Source: Verrucomicrobia bacterium ADurb.Bin118 (GTDB taxonomy: Bacteria > Verrucomicrobiota > Verrucomicrobiia > Limisphaerales > MWDV01). Taken from it: a stretch of DNA of 34,552 nt. The translations under genes and the position numbers were made by a program. The notes beneath the pieces are model-generated. The model searched no databases. It was given only the letters and a program-made list of their open reading frames with translations, and had not been told where the DNA came from. Below, piece after piece: positions 24,375 through 33,547 of this stretch. The stretch's first letter is position 1, and the number at the start of each line of letters is the position of its first letter. The stretch spans positions 1-34,552 of the forward strand of contig MWDV01000262.1 in assembly GCA_002070715.1 (NCBI GenBank), read 5' to 3'.

Positions 24375-24573
24375 CCCCTTTTTCAATCGAGTGAGTTTTA
24401 GTCGCCGCCAGATTTTCAAGCGCGCGCGCCAGGACTCTGTTGCCAGAACAACCGGAAAGCGGGCCCGACTGGGCGGGCCCGACGAACGAAAAACAATCCC
24501 CGTCATGATTCAGTTGCCGCCCTTCATCCCACTGCTGCGCGGGATTCACGGCAATTCCGCCGAGGTCGCCGGA

Positions 24574-27504
24574 TCACCATCGCGACTCGAACCGGTAATT
24601 TCCCGCTTCCACCGCCAACACGGCGCGATCGCCCTCCATGCGAAGCCACCGGACTCCGGGGGCCTTGTTCAGCGGACGTCCGCTTTCGAAAACCGTTTCC
24701 GCCGACTTCACCGGGAGATAAACCGTGGCCGAGGTGTTGGCCGGGATTGTGGTCTCCAACGCAAAACGATCAGCGCTGCGCCGCCAGTGGCTGACAATGC
24801 GACCGTGGATCGAATCGTAATGCGCCTTGACCCAGTGAATCGGGGACTGCTCGGACTGCCCGTCCGGCGTCGGAGGCGAAGGCCGGATGAGGATGCGTTG
24901 GAAGCCCGGACCGTCGTGGTCAATCCCCGCCAGACGGTTGAACATCCATTCGCACACCGCGCCAAACGCGTAATGGGAGAAGGAATTCATCTCGGCGTTT
25001 TGTTTGCCGCCAAAGCCCTTGTCCTTGGTGTAACTGTTCCAGCGTTCCCAAATCGTGGTCGCGCCCTGCTCGACTTCGTAACCCCACGACGGAAATTTGC
25101 GGCTCTGGAAATGCCGTACGGCGAGGTCGTGTTCCCCCGCGTCCGAGAGCACCGGCAGCAGCGGACGCGTGCCCAAAAATCCGGTCGTCATGCCGGAGTT
25201 GTCGGCGGTCTGGCCCTGGCGCAATTTATTCGCCAGCACCCGGCCCGCGGACGCCCGCCACTCATCCGGCATGATCTCCAGGAACAGGGCCAGCACGTAC
25301 GCGGTTTGTGAATCCACCGTCAACGTGCCGTCGGGCTTCACGTATTTCCGCGCGAACGCCGCCTTGATGTTTTGATACAACTCGCGGTAGGCCGTCGCTT
25401 CGCGGGTCTTGCCAAGCGCTTGGGCCATGTCGGCCATCAGCTTTGCCGCGTGCCCGAAATAGACCGTATCCACAAACTCAATGGGGGTGGGCTCATTCAT
25501 GTTTAGCCAATCCCCCCAGTGATTGCCGTGCGCGATGCCGAGGAAATTCCGACTCGCCGACTTGCGCCATTCGAGAAAACGCACCATGTGCGGCCAGCAA
25601 CGCTCCAGGATGCGGGTGTCGCCGTAAACCTGCCAGATGGTCCACGGACAAATCACCCCCGCGTCGCACCACGCGGTGCCGAAATCCCAGCCGTGTTGGA
25701 AGGGATACGGCGCGTAACCGGGAAAGGCCCCGCTGGGACGCTGGCTTTCCATCAATTCGCGCAGCCATTTGGTGTAGAAAGCCGCCACGTCGGCGTTGTA
25801 GGTGGCGGTGCGCACATAGACCTGCGCATCCCCGGTCCAGCCAAAGCGCTCATCACGCTGCGGACAATCGGTGGGCAGATCGAGAAAATTGGCGCGCTGG
25901 GTCCAGACCACGTTTTTGAACAAGCGATTGGGCACGGGATCGGAACACTCAAAACTGCTGGTCAACGGCGTATCACTGTGCAGCACCAAGCCGGTGACCG
26001 CCTCTTTGCCCGGCACGCCGGGGTAGCCGGTCAATTCCACGTATTGGAAACCATGAAACGTGAAGCGCGGCGTCCACTCCTCGCCCCGCGGATCCCCGCG
26101 CAGGACGTAATGATTGATGGCGCGCGCTTTGCGCAGATTCTCGGTCATGAGCGTGCCGTCGGGATGCAGCATCTCGCCGTGGCGCATTTGGATGACCGTG
26201 CCCGCCGGACCTTTCACCTTCAGCCGCACCACACCGGCAAAGTTCTGGCCGAGGTTGAAAATATAAACCCCGTTGGTGGGAGAAGTGACGGCCACGGGCG
26301 TGAGGGTCTCGGTCACGCGCACCGGCACCCCGGGAAAGGCTTCGAGTTTCGGCGGCGCGTGGAAGGCGAGATCCACCGGATGCCCTTTGATGGCGATTTT
26401 GCCGTCGGGTTGGTCCGCATTCTGCCACTCATAAAACGTCGCGGGCTGGGGTCCGTTGTCCGCCGCGGCAATGGCTGCTTCCCAGTCGCGATCGTCAAAG
26501 CCGGCCTTCGTCCAGCCGGGTTGTTCCCGGCGCGCGTCGTAATACTCGCCCATCAGGAAGTCCGCCTCGCGAATGGGCCCGTCCCCGGTGGTTTTCCACG
26601 AGGCATCGGTCGCGATGATTTCCCGGGTGCCGTCGGTGTATTCGATCTCTAATTGCGCGCGGAACGCCGGGGTTTTGCCGTAGGTGTAACGGCCAATTTT
26701 CTCCGTGCCAATGCCGGTGAGCAGCCCGAACCCGATGTAGCCGGAATACCAGCCATCCGCCAGCCACACCCCCACGGCGTTGGCGCCGCGCGTCACCAGC
26801 GGCGTGACGTCATACGTCCAGTAATAGGCGCGCTCATGATAATCCGTCCAGCCAGGCGCGAACCAGGCATCGCCCACCCGCTGCCCATTCAGATACAGTT
26901 CATAGATGCCGAGCGCGGTTGCATAGGCGGTGGCGCGCTGCACGCGTTTCGGGGCCGTGAATTCCCGGCGGAACTGCCGGGCAGGCGGCAGGAACAAGCT
27001 CTGGGCATCCTTGTGAACCGGAGTCGCATCGCGATGGCTGATGTAATCCGCCTGCCAATCGCCCGCTTCCAGCAACCCCATCGTCCAACGGGCCGGCGGA
27101 CTCCACGCGGAGCCTTTTCCGTGCTTATCCCAAACGCGCACCTTCCAGAAACAAGCCTGCCGCGACACGAGCGGTTGGCCCGCATAGGCGATGTTGACCG
27201 TCTGATCACTGGCCACCCGTCCGCTGTCCCACAAGTCGCCCACATTTTTCTTCAGCGCCGCCTCGGTGCTGGCCACCAGGATTTGATACGCCGTCTGCCG
27301 CTGCCCGCGTTCGCGGGATTCAACCCGCCAGGTCAAGCGCGGCTGGGTTTCATCAATCCCCAACGGATTAACCCGGTATTCGCAGCGGAGTGCGACCGGC
27401 TGCAACGCCGCCAAGACGCGCGCAGGCAAGTTGGCCCAAGCCAGACTGACGAACAGGAGGATAATCGTTAACCGGGAGCGCCTCGAACAAATGTGTTGTT
27501 TCAT
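24574..27504 (-). CDS. Secreted GH78 alpha-L-rhamnosidase
   Basis: GH78 enzymes release terminal alpha-L-rhamnose from glycans and glycosides. The 976-residue protein starts with a signal peptide (LTIILLFVSLAWANLPARVL). Next come the N-terminal beta domains with LRCEYRVNPLGID and QTAYQILVAS, then the family's VGDAWFAPGWTDYHERAYY and GVWLADGWYSGYIGF segments. The catalytic (alpha/alpha)6 region has CPQRDERFGWTGDAQ; Asp551 and Glu552 lie in the conserved acid motif. FYTKWLRELMESQRPSGAFP follows. The C-terminus has NSFSHYAFGAVCEWMF. Length and order match complete GH78 proteins. It precedes the GH99-like gene by 67-200 bases depending on that start, suggesting a small glycan-degradation unit without SusCD-like partners in the window. 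Confidence 0.93.
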   Translation of the reverse strand: MKQHICSRRSRLTIILLFVSLAWANLPARVLAALQPVALRCEYRVNPLGIDETQPRLTWRVESRERGQRQTAYQILVASTEAALKKNVGDLWDSGRVASDQTVNIAYAGQPLVSRQACFWKVRVWDKHGKGSAWSPPARWTMGLLEAGDWQADYISHRDATPVHKDAQSLFLPPARQFRREFTAPKRVQRATAYATALGIYELYLNGQRVGDAWFAPGWTDYHERAYYWTYDVTPLVTRGANAVGVWLADGWYSGYIGFGLLTGIGTEKIGRYTYGKTPAFRAQLEIEYTDGTREIIATDASWKTTGDGPIREADFLMGEYYDARREQPGWTKAGFDDRDWEAAIAAADNGPQPATFYEWQNADQPDGKIAIKGHPVDLAFHAPPKLEAFPGVPVRVTETLTPVAVTSPTNGVYIFNLGQNFAGVVRLKVKGPAGTVIQMRHGEMLHPDGTLMTENLRKARAINHYVLRGDPRGEEWTPRFTFHGFQYVELTGYPGVPGKEAVTGLVLHSDTPLTSSFECSDPVPNRLFKNVVWTQRANFLDLPTDCPQRDERFGWTGDAQVYVRTATYNADVAAFYTKWLRELMESQRPSGAFPGYAPYPFQHGWDFGTAWCDAGVICPWTIWQVYGDTRILERCWPHMVRFLEWRKSASRNFLGIAHGNHWGDWLNMNEPTPIEFVDTVYFGHAAKLMADMAQALGKTREATAYRELYQNIKAAFARKYVKPDGTLTVDSQTAYVLALFLEIMPDEWRASAGRVLANKLRQGQTADNSGMTTGFLGTRPLLPVLSDAGEHDLAVRHFQSRKFPSWGYEVEQGATTIWERWNSYTKDKGFGGKQNAEMNSFSHYAFGAVCEWMFNRLAGIDHDGPGFQRILIRPSPPTPDGQSEQSPIHWVKAHYDSIHGRIVSHWRRSADRFALETTIPANTSATVYLPVKSAETVFESGRPLNKAPGVRWLRMEGDRAVLAVEAGNYRFESRW

Positions 27505-27667
27505 AACTCGTTGCCATTGTGGACAAAACCGCGGCGCTGGCAATCCCGCGTTTGGGCCGCGCAAGCGGACCGCTGCGAAGAAAGTCAGGTGCGCCCGCTT
27601 GGGAATAAGGATTTACGCGGGAGGATCGTTCGGTCATGCTGCGGGCGTTTGGAATACTTGTGACCGC

Positions 27668-28222
27668 ATGAAACTGTCGTTGCTTTCGCTCCTGTTGGGC
27701 ATTGGACTGGCCGTGCCGATGGCTTACGGCTTGGTCCGGCCTGCGCCCTTTGCCGCCGCCGCGCGGAAGTTGCCCCGGTCGTTACCGTGCGGCTACGCGC
27801 TGGTCACGCTGGCGACGATCTGGTTTTTGTGGAACCTCGGTCAGGAAAACATCGCGGACTTTGCGGCCTTCAAACCGCATCTCATGTTTGGCTTCGCCGC
27901 CATCGGGGTGGGCACGTGTATTTTTGTGAAGGATTTCCTCGGCGCCCGGGGGGTGGGCGTGACCCTGTTGTTGGTGGCCAAACTGATGTTGGACACCGGT
28001 CGGCCGCACTTGGAAACGACCCCTTGGGTGCGGGTCATTCAGCTCTGGGCTTACGCCATGATCATCGCCGGCATGTGGATCACCATTTCGCCCTATCGCT
28101 TGCGGGATCTGCTGGACTGGGGTACCGCCACCACGTCCCGCACCCAACGGCACTGCGGCCTGGGCCTCGTGTTTGGTCTGTTCGTCGCCGGGCTGGGGCT
28201 GACCGCCTTCCGCGGCTTGTGA
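27668..28222 (+). CDS. Small multi-pass membrane protein of unknown function
   Basis: A 184-residue protein with about six hydrophobic segments: LSLLSLLLGIGLAVPMAYGL, CGYALVTLATIWFLWNLG, LMFGFAAIGVGTCIFV, GVGVTLLLVAKLML, LWAYAMIIAGMWITI and GLGLVFGLFVAGLGLTAF. I do not recognise the family. The ATG at 27668 starts directly at the first hydrophobic segment; the frame upstream is arginine-rich and was rejected. Its stop overlaps the GTG of the next gene, a family 9 glycosyltransferase (GTGA), so coupled translation and a role in surface glycan or lipid metabolism are plausible, by inference. Confidence 0.8.
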   Translation: MKLSLLSLLLGIGLAVPMAYGLVRPAPFAAAARKLPRSLPCGYALVTLATIWFLWNLGQENIADFAAFKPHLMFGFAAIGVGTCIFVKDFLGARGVGVTLLLVAKLMLDTGRPHLETTPWVRVIQLWAYAMIIAGMWITISPYRLRDLLDWGTATTSRTQRHCGLGLVFGLFVAGLGLTAFRGL

Positions 28223-29136
28223 CGACGAAGCAAGGCCGCATCCTCGTCATCCGCGGCGGGGCGATTGGTGATTTCATCCTCACGCTGCCCGCCATCACCG
28301 CCCTGCGGCGCCAGTTCCCGCGCGCTCATCTCGAAATCCTCGGCTACCCGCACATCGCGCAACTGGCGCTTCTGGGCGGACTGGTGGATCGGGTGCAAGC
28401 CATCGAAGCACGGGGCTTGGCGGGATTCTTTGCGCGCGCGGGCGTGCTGGCGGAGGATCTCGGCGATTACTTCGCCGCGTTCGACGTCATCATCTCCTAT
28501 CTTTATGATCCCGACGGCATTTTCCAAACGAATGTCGCCCGCTGCAGCCGCGCCCAGTTTATCGCCGGCCGCCACCGGCCCGACGAAAGCGAACCGCTGC
28601 ACGCGACGCAGACTTTTCTAAAAGCACTGGAGCGGTTGGCGATTTTTGACGCCGATCCGGTGCCGCGCTTGGGATTGGGGCCGTGCGCCGACGTCTCCAC
28701 CACGCTGGCGCTGCATCCGGGCAGCGGCAGCGAACGCAAAAATTGGCCGGAGGAGCGCTGGGCGGAACTGTTGCTCTGGTTGATCGAAGCCACCCGCATG
28801 CCGTTGCTGCTCGTCGGCGGCGAGGCCGAAGGCGGACGACTGGAGCGGTTGGCGGCGCCGTGGCCGCGCTCCCGCGTTCAAATCGCGCGCAGCCTGCCGC
28901 TCGCCGAACTGGCCCGGCGCCTGCAACATTGCGCCGGCTTCGTGGGCCACGATTCCGGCATCACCCACCTGGCCGCCGCCTTGGAGTTGCCCTGCCTGGT
29001 CTTGTGGGCTGATTCCGCGGAAGCCATCTGGCGCCCGCAGGGAAAACACATCCGCGTTCTCCGCGCGGCCACCGGATTGTCCAGCCTGAGCGTCGAACGG
29101 GTGGCCACGGAATTATCGTTCATCCGCCCCATTTGA
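28219..29136 (+). CDS. Glycosyltransferase family 9 (heptosyltransferase-like)
   Basis: A second family 9 transferase in the window, 305 residues. N-terminal signature ILVIRGGAIGDFILTLPAI, middle LALHPGSGSERKNWPEERW, and the donor-site signature FVGHDSGITHLAAALELP with Asp245. The start GTG at 28219 was chosen because it overlaps the previous stop as GTGA; the frame extends further upstream only inside the membrane-protein gene. It is more complete in its PGSG...KNWP motif than the paralogue at 9834-10805. Likely to build the lipopolysaccharide core or a related glycan; donor and acceptor are unknown. Confidence 0.9.
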   Translation: MTTKQGRILVIRGGAIGDFILTLPAITALRRQFPRAHLEILGYPHIAQLALLGGLVDRVQAIEARGLAGFFARAGVLAEDLGDYFAAFDVIISYLYDPDGIFQTNVARCSRAQFIAGRHRPDESEPLHATQTFLKALERLAIFDADPVPRLGLGPCADVSTTLALHPGSGSERKNWPEERWAELLLWLIEATRMPLLLVGGEAEGGRLERLAAPWPRSRVQIARSLPLAELARRLQHCAGFVGHDSGITHLAAALELPCLVLWADSAEAIWRPQGKHIRVLRAATGLSSLSVERVATELSFIRPI

Positions 29137-29254
29137 TTCCGAAGAACCCGGGTTCGATGAATCAAACCAGTTTTCATTGGGTGACCGTTTCCCGAGCGGA
29201 GGCGGCGCGCGTTATCCAGTAGCCCGGCGGGCGGCGGCTTGCTATTACTGACCC

Positions 29255-30310
29255 ATGAGACGATGCATTTGGCAAACGGGATTTCTGTTCCTGATCAGTC
29301 TGGCGCTGGCCCGGGCGGATGCGGTGGATGACCTGGTCCGCGCCGCAATGAAAGAACACGACATTCCCGGCGTGGCGTTGCAAGTGATCCGGAACGGGCA
29401 GACGGTGAAAACCGGCGCCTACGGATTCGCCAATCTGGAATGGGAACAACCGGTGACTCTCGAAACAGTTTTTGAAATCGGATCGCTGACAAAGACCTTC
29501 ACCGCTGCCGGCATTCTGATGCTGGCCCAGGAGGGCAAACTGTCCGTGGACGACCGCCTCCAAAAACATCTGCCGGAAATTCCTCCCGCCTGGACCAACG
29601 TCACGCTGCGGCATCTCCTGAACCACACGTCGGGCATCAAGAGTTACACCGGCTTGGATGGCTTTGAATTGACGCGGCGGCAGACGCGCGCGGAGTTCAT
29701 CCGCAAGCTGGCCGCGCAACCGCAGGAATTTCCGCCGGGCGAAAAATACAAATACTGCAACAGCGGCTACAGCCTCCTCGGATACGTCATCGAAGCCGCG
29801 AGCGGCACCAATTATTGGGCGTTCCTGGCCGGGCGCATTTTCCAACCGCTGGGCATGAAGGCCACCACCGACCGCGATCCCCGCCAGATTGTGCCGCATC
29901 GCGCCAGTGGTTATGAACACGCCCGCGGGAAACGCATCAATCGCGATTACGATGTGACCGACGTGTTCGCCGCGGGCGCCATCGTCTCCACCGTGGGCGA
30001 CCTCGCCCGTTGGAACGCAGCTTTGGATGCCGATGCCCTGTTATCCGCACAAAGCAAAACGTGGATGTGGACCCCGGGCCGGTTAAATGACGGCAGCGCC
30101 ACGAGTTATGGTTTGGGCTGGCGGGTGGACCAAAAATCCGCCGGACCACACCGGATCGGCCATAGCGGGTCCACCTCCGGCTTTTCCGCCAGCTTCCAGC
30201 GTTATCCGGATGGACGGCTCGTCGTCATTGTGCTAACCAATACCGACAAAGAAATTGCCACCCCATTATCGGATAAAATCGCGGCCCACTACGCGTCGGC
30301 GCAGGAGTAA
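29255..30310 (+). CDS. Secreted serine hydrolase of the beta-lactamase class C / penicillin-binding-protein-like family
   Basis: The 351-residue protein has a signal peptide (CIWQTGFLFLISLALARA). It carries the three class C motifs: SLTK with Ser77 and Lys80, Tyr167-x-Asn169 (YCNSGY), and HSG at 303-305 in place of KTG. That combination suits an esterase, peptidase or D-aminopeptidase-type enzyme in the periplasm; HSG is common in this broad family and argues against true antibiotic hydrolysis. A -10-like TATTAC lies six bases before the ATG. A terminator-like hairpin follows at 30354. It is flanked by a glycosyltransferase and rpoD, with no obvious functional link. Confidence 0.87.
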   Translation: MRRCIWQTGFLFLISLALARADAVDDLVRAAMKEHDIPGVALQVIRNGQTVKTGAYGFANLEWEQPVTLETVFEIGSLTKTFTAAGILMLAQEGKLSVDDRLQKHLPEIPPAWTNVTLRHLLNHTSGIKSYTGLDGFELTRRQTRAEFIRKLAAQPQEFPPGEKYKYCNSGYSLLGYVIEAASGTNYWAFLAGRIFQPLGMKATTDRDPRQIVPHRASGYEHARGKRINRDYDVTDVFAAGAIVSTVGDLARWNAALDADALLSAQSKTWMWTPGRLNDGSATSYGLGWRVDQKSAGPHRIGHSGSTSGFSASFQRYPDGRLVVIVLTNTDKEIATPLSDKIAAHYASAQE

Positions 30311-30353
30311 TGCCCGCCGAATCGTGACCTCCGGGACCGCAAAAGCGGCGTTT

Positions 30354-30375
30354 CCGGGGCTGCCCGGCGTTTTTT
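30354..30375 (+). terminator. Rho-independent terminator after the serine hydrolase gene
   Basis: Stem CCGGG/CCCGG with loop GCTG, two further bases, then six T residues (30370-30375), 44 bases past the stop codon. Confidence 0.6.
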
Positions 30376-30712
30376 GGCGCCGCGCAACATCCTCATTTAC
30401 AACCAGATAGATTATTGTAAGAATTTAAGATTGAAATTTGCCGCAGAGTTTGGTTAGGTAAAGCGACGCGGATGGGGTGGAAAGAACCTACACGCGTCAC
30501 ACGGCGCCCGCGGGTGGTGCGTGCAACAGTGAACCGGACATGGAGCGCGAGTTCGTCTCCGGGATCAACGCGAAATCAGGTTTTGCCGGTCCGCTGCCGC
30601 CTCCCGCCCGGTGTCGGATACCGGGTGTTGCGAGTCGGGAAACAAGCCTGCCTGACAAACCAGTTCAAGACGATTTCAAACAGAGTTTGGCCCAGCGTGT
30701 CAGACGCAAAAT
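30376..30712 (+). other. Long leader region of rpoD with an A/T-rich promoter-like island
   Basis: An A/T-rich stretch at about 30396-30440 (TTTACA at 30396, TTTAAGAT at 30424) stands out from the GC-rich surroundings and is the likely promoter area. I could not place a -35/-10 pair with normal spacing. If transcription starts there, the rpoD leader is about 270 bases long. It contains a stem CCCGGT/ACCGGG with a 7-base loop (30607-30625). No gene of normal composition is present. Confidence 0.4.
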
Positions 30713-32656
30713 ATGGCGACAAAGCAGAAGCAGAAAAAAGCAGTTAAATCGGTGAAAAAATCCAAGGCGGCCAAGCCAGCCAAGGTTGCCAAAGCGGCTA
30801 AAGCGGCCAAAGTGGGCAAGACAGCCAAAGCGGTCAAAACGGGCAAGCCGGCCAAGGCCAAGCCCGCGCCGCCCGAGCCGCCACCCCGGCCCCCGACGCT
30901 GCGCCGGCGTTTCGTTCTCGGCAGCATGAAACGCAAAGCGACCCGCCGTCCGCCGGCATCCGTCCGCGCGCCGGCGACGAAACCGCAGGCGCCCGCTCCG
31001 GCGGGGGCCGCTGCGGAAACCACGCCGCGCCGCCAGGCCGCCGATTTGAGCGAGGCCGTAAAAATCCTCGTCCATCTGGCCAGCGAAAACGGCCACGTCA
31101 CCTACGACGACATCAACGACATTTTGCCGGACGGCATCTCGGCCGAGGATCTGGACGATCTCTACACGAAGTTGCGCACCTTGGACGTCGAAATCGTTGA
31201 GCAATCCGAAGTGGAGCGGCCCAAAACCGCCGAAGCCGAGGAGGAAGAGGAGCGGCTCGACGCCTTGGACGATCCCGTGCGGATGTACATGAACCAGATG
31301 GGCAAGGTGCCGCTGTTGACACGCGAGCAGGAAATCGAAATTTGCAAGCGGATCGAAGACGCGGAACTGGAGATGAAGCAGATTGTTTACGGCTTCGGGT
31401 TCACCGCCAAGGAACACATCGCCATCGCGGAAAAACTGCTTTCCGAACCGCCCAAGGAACGGTTCGACCGCGTGGTCGTGGACAAAAAAGTGCCCAACCG
31501 CGAAGCGCATCTGCGCGAACTCCGCAAGCTGGTGAAACAAGTCCGCGCCCTCGATCACAAGGTGGATGCCAAATACGCCGCCTGGCAGAAATCCGCGGGC
31601 AAAAAGTCGCCGGACCGCGCGCTGGCCCTCTTCCGGAAGCTCGACAAAAGCCTCCAGGCCACCTTTGGCAAATTTTTCTACAAACAGAAGGTGCTCGAGG
31701 AAATGGTCGTGGTGGCCGGCAACGTCCACGAGCGTTTTCAGAGCAGCCTGCGGCAGTTGGACCTGCTGGGCCGACTGCGCAAAACCCCCGACCGCGAAAA
31801 CACGGTCAAAGCCGAGCGCCAGAAAATGGCCAATCTCGAATTGTTTGTGCGCATGCCCCGCGAGGATTTCTTCAAGGCCTTCGCGGAGTTGAAAGCGGCC
31901 GCCGACCGCGCCCACCGGGCCAAGACCCACATGGCCGAGGCCAACCTCCGGCTCGTGGTGTCCGTGGCCAAGAAATACACCAATCGCGGCCAGTCGTTCT
32001 TGGATCTCATTCAGGAGGGCAACATCGGCCTGATGAAAGGCGTTGAGAAATTTGAATACCGCCGCGGCTACAAATTCTCCACCTACGCCATCTGGTGGAT
32101 CCGCCAAGCCATCACCCGTTCCATCGCCGATCAGGCGCGCACCATCCGCATTCCGGTGCATATGATCGAGACGATGAACAAGCTGTGGCGCGCCCAGAAA
32201 CAACTCACCCAAGAGCTGGGCCGGGAACCGTCCCCCGAGGAGATTGCCGATGAAATGCACATGCCCGTCAGCCGCATCAATTCCCTCCTGAAAATGGCGC
32301 AGCAACCCATCTCGTTGCACGCGCCGGTGGGCGACGACGGCGATGTCAGCGTGGGCGATTTCATCGAAGACAAATCGGCGGAAAACCCGCTCGATGTCAC
32401 CAGCTACAGCCTGTTGCGGGAAAAACTTGCGGACGTGCTGGCCAGTCTGACCGAACGCGAACGCAAAATTCTGGAAATGCGGTTCGGCCTGCTGGATGGC
32501 TACGAACGCACCCTCGAGGAAATCGGCAAGATGTATCACGTCACCCGCGAACGCATCCGGCAGATCGAAGCCAAGGCGCTGCGCAAACTGCGGCACCCCA
32601 CCCGCGTCCGCCATCTGCAGGGCTTCCTCGAAACCGCCGAGGAAATTGCCGCCTGA
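30713..32656 (+). CDS. rpoD: Primary RNA polymerase sigma factor RpoD (sigma-70 group 1)
   Basis: The housekeeping sigma factor, 647 residues. Order: a basic tail (1-50), a proline-rich linker, region 1.1 at about 112-165 ([21 protein letters not shown]), and region 1.2 ([20 protein letters not shown]). A non-conserved insertion follows. Region 2 lies around 405-480, with [39 protein letters not shown] and [20 protein letters not shown]. Region 3 comes next, and region 4 carries [15 protein letters not shown] and [20 protein letters not shown]. The first 50 residues hold 19 lysines, most spaced exactly three apart, which is unusual for a sigma factor. The ATG has no Shine-Dalgarno site. A stem-loop without a T tract follows the stop (32668-32689). 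Confidence 0.97.
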   Translation: MATKQKQKKAVKSVKKSKAAKPAKVAKAAKAAKVGKTAKAVKTGKPAKAKPAPPEPPPRPPTLRRRFVLGSMKRKATRRPPASVRAPATKPQAPAPAGAAAETTPRRQAADLSEAVKILVHLASENGHVTYDDINDILPDGISAEDLDDLYTKLRTLDVEIVEQSEVERPKTAEAEEEEERLDALDDPVRMYMNQMGKVPLLTREQEIEICKRIEDAELEMKQIVYGFGFTAKEHIAIAEKLLSEPPKERFDRVVVDKKVPNREAHLRELRKLVKQVRALDHKVDAKYAAWQKSAGKKSPDRALALFRKLDKSLQATFGKFFYKQKVLEEMVVVAGNVHERFQSSLRQLDLLGRLRKTPDRENTVKAERQKMANLELFVRMPREDFFKAFAELKAAADRAHRAKTHMAEANLRLVVSVAKKYTNRGQSFLDLIQEGNIGLMKGVEKFEYRRGYKFSTYAIWWIRQAITRSIADQARTIRIPVHMIETMNKLWRAQKQLTQELGREPSPEEIADEMHMPVSRINSLLKMAQQPISLHAPVGDDGDVSVGDFIEDKSAENPLDVTSYSLLREKLADVLASLTERERKILEMRFGLLDGYERTLEEIGKMYHVTRERIRQIEAKALRKLRHPTRVRHLQGFLETAEEIAA

Positions 32657-32727
32657 CCGCCCGCGGCGCCGCCGGACCGGAACGGCGGCCCCGCGCGTCT
32701 TGGAAAACCCAAACCGGAGTCACAATT

Positions 32728-33408
32728 ATGAAAGCGACCTACTACGGACACAGTTGTTTTGCGGTGGAAACCGCCGGGCACACGCTGCTCTTCGATCCCT
32801 TCATCACCCCGAACGAACTGGCGCGCCATCTGGACATCCACAAGGTGCGCGCCGATTTCATCCTCATTTCCCACGGGCATTTTGATCACCTGGCCGACGC
32901 GGTCGCCCTCGCCCAACAAACCCACGCCCTGGTGATTGCCAACTACGAAATCACCGTCTGGCTCGGCCAGCAGGGCGTGACCAAAACCCATCCGCTCAAC
33001 CACGGCGGCGGCGCGTCCTTTGCCTTCGGCCGCGCCAAGTTCACCCCCGCGATCCATTCCAGCGGCCTGCCCGACGGCACCTACGGCGGGAATCCCGGCG
33101 GCTTTCTCATCGAGACAGCCGCGGGGGCCTTCTACTACGCCGGCGACACCGCCCTCACCTACGACATGAAGTTGATCGGCGAAAGCACGCGTCTGCGCTT
33201 TGCCGCGCTGCCCATCGGTGACAACTTCACCATGGGCGTGGAGGATGCCATCAAAGCCGCCGAGTTCGTGCAATGCGACGAGATTCTCGGCCTGCATTAC
33301 AACACCTTCCCGCCCATCCGCATTGACCCGGAGGCCGCCATCCAAAAATTCCGCGCCGCCGGCAAGCATCTCCGCCTGTTGTCGCCCGGCGAGAGCCATC
33401 ATTTCTAA
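32728..33408 (+). CDS. UPF0173-type metal-dependent hydrolase (metallo-beta-lactamase fold)
   Basis: A 226-residue cytoplasmic metallo-beta-lactamase-fold protein of the UPF0173/YtkL group. Metal-binding motif SHGHFDHL at 48-55 (His49, His51, Asp53, His54), opening MKATYYGHSCFAVETAGHTL. The later NHGGG segment, YAGDTALTYDMKLIG, LPIGDNFTMGVEDA and LGLHYNTFPPI complete the family set. The biological substrate of this group is not established. GGAG lies eight bases before the ATG, one of the few clear Shine-Dalgarno sites in the window. It starts 71 bases after rpoD on the same strand and may be co-transcribed. Confidence 0.9.
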   Translation: MKATYYGHSCFAVETAGHTLLFDPFITPNELARHLDIHKVRADFILISHGHFDHLADAVALAQQTHALVIANYEITVWLGQQGVTKTHPLNHGGGASFAFGRAKFTPAIHSSGLPDGTYGGNPGGFLIETAAGAFYYAGDTALTYDMKLIGESTRLRFAALPIGDNFTMGVEDAIKAAEFVQCDEILGLHYNTFPPIRIDPEAAIQKFRAAGKHLRLLSPGESHHF

Positions 33409-33547
33409 CGCGCCACCCGCCCGCATACCGGGCGGCCCGGCGTTGCGCAAAAACGGCGGCCGGCCGCACCGTCGGGGCTGCGGATAAGACGGCATCATCC
33501 CAGAAAAAAGTTTCCCTTCTTGCACGGGCGGGGATAAAAATAGCGTC

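Noticed and set aside
29144-29155. 12-bp palindrome GAACCCGGGTTC as an operator
   Set aside because: It stands alone downstream of a gene end, with no second half-site or known regulator nearby; a chance palindrome is as likely.
30665-32614. 649-residue minus-strand frame opposite rpoD
   Set aside because: Phe/Gly/His-rich mirror of the sigma factor gene with no family features.
33456-33467. Palindrome GCGGCCGGCCGC as a regulatory site
   Set aside because: Low-complexity GC sequence in a GC-rich gap; no supporting context.
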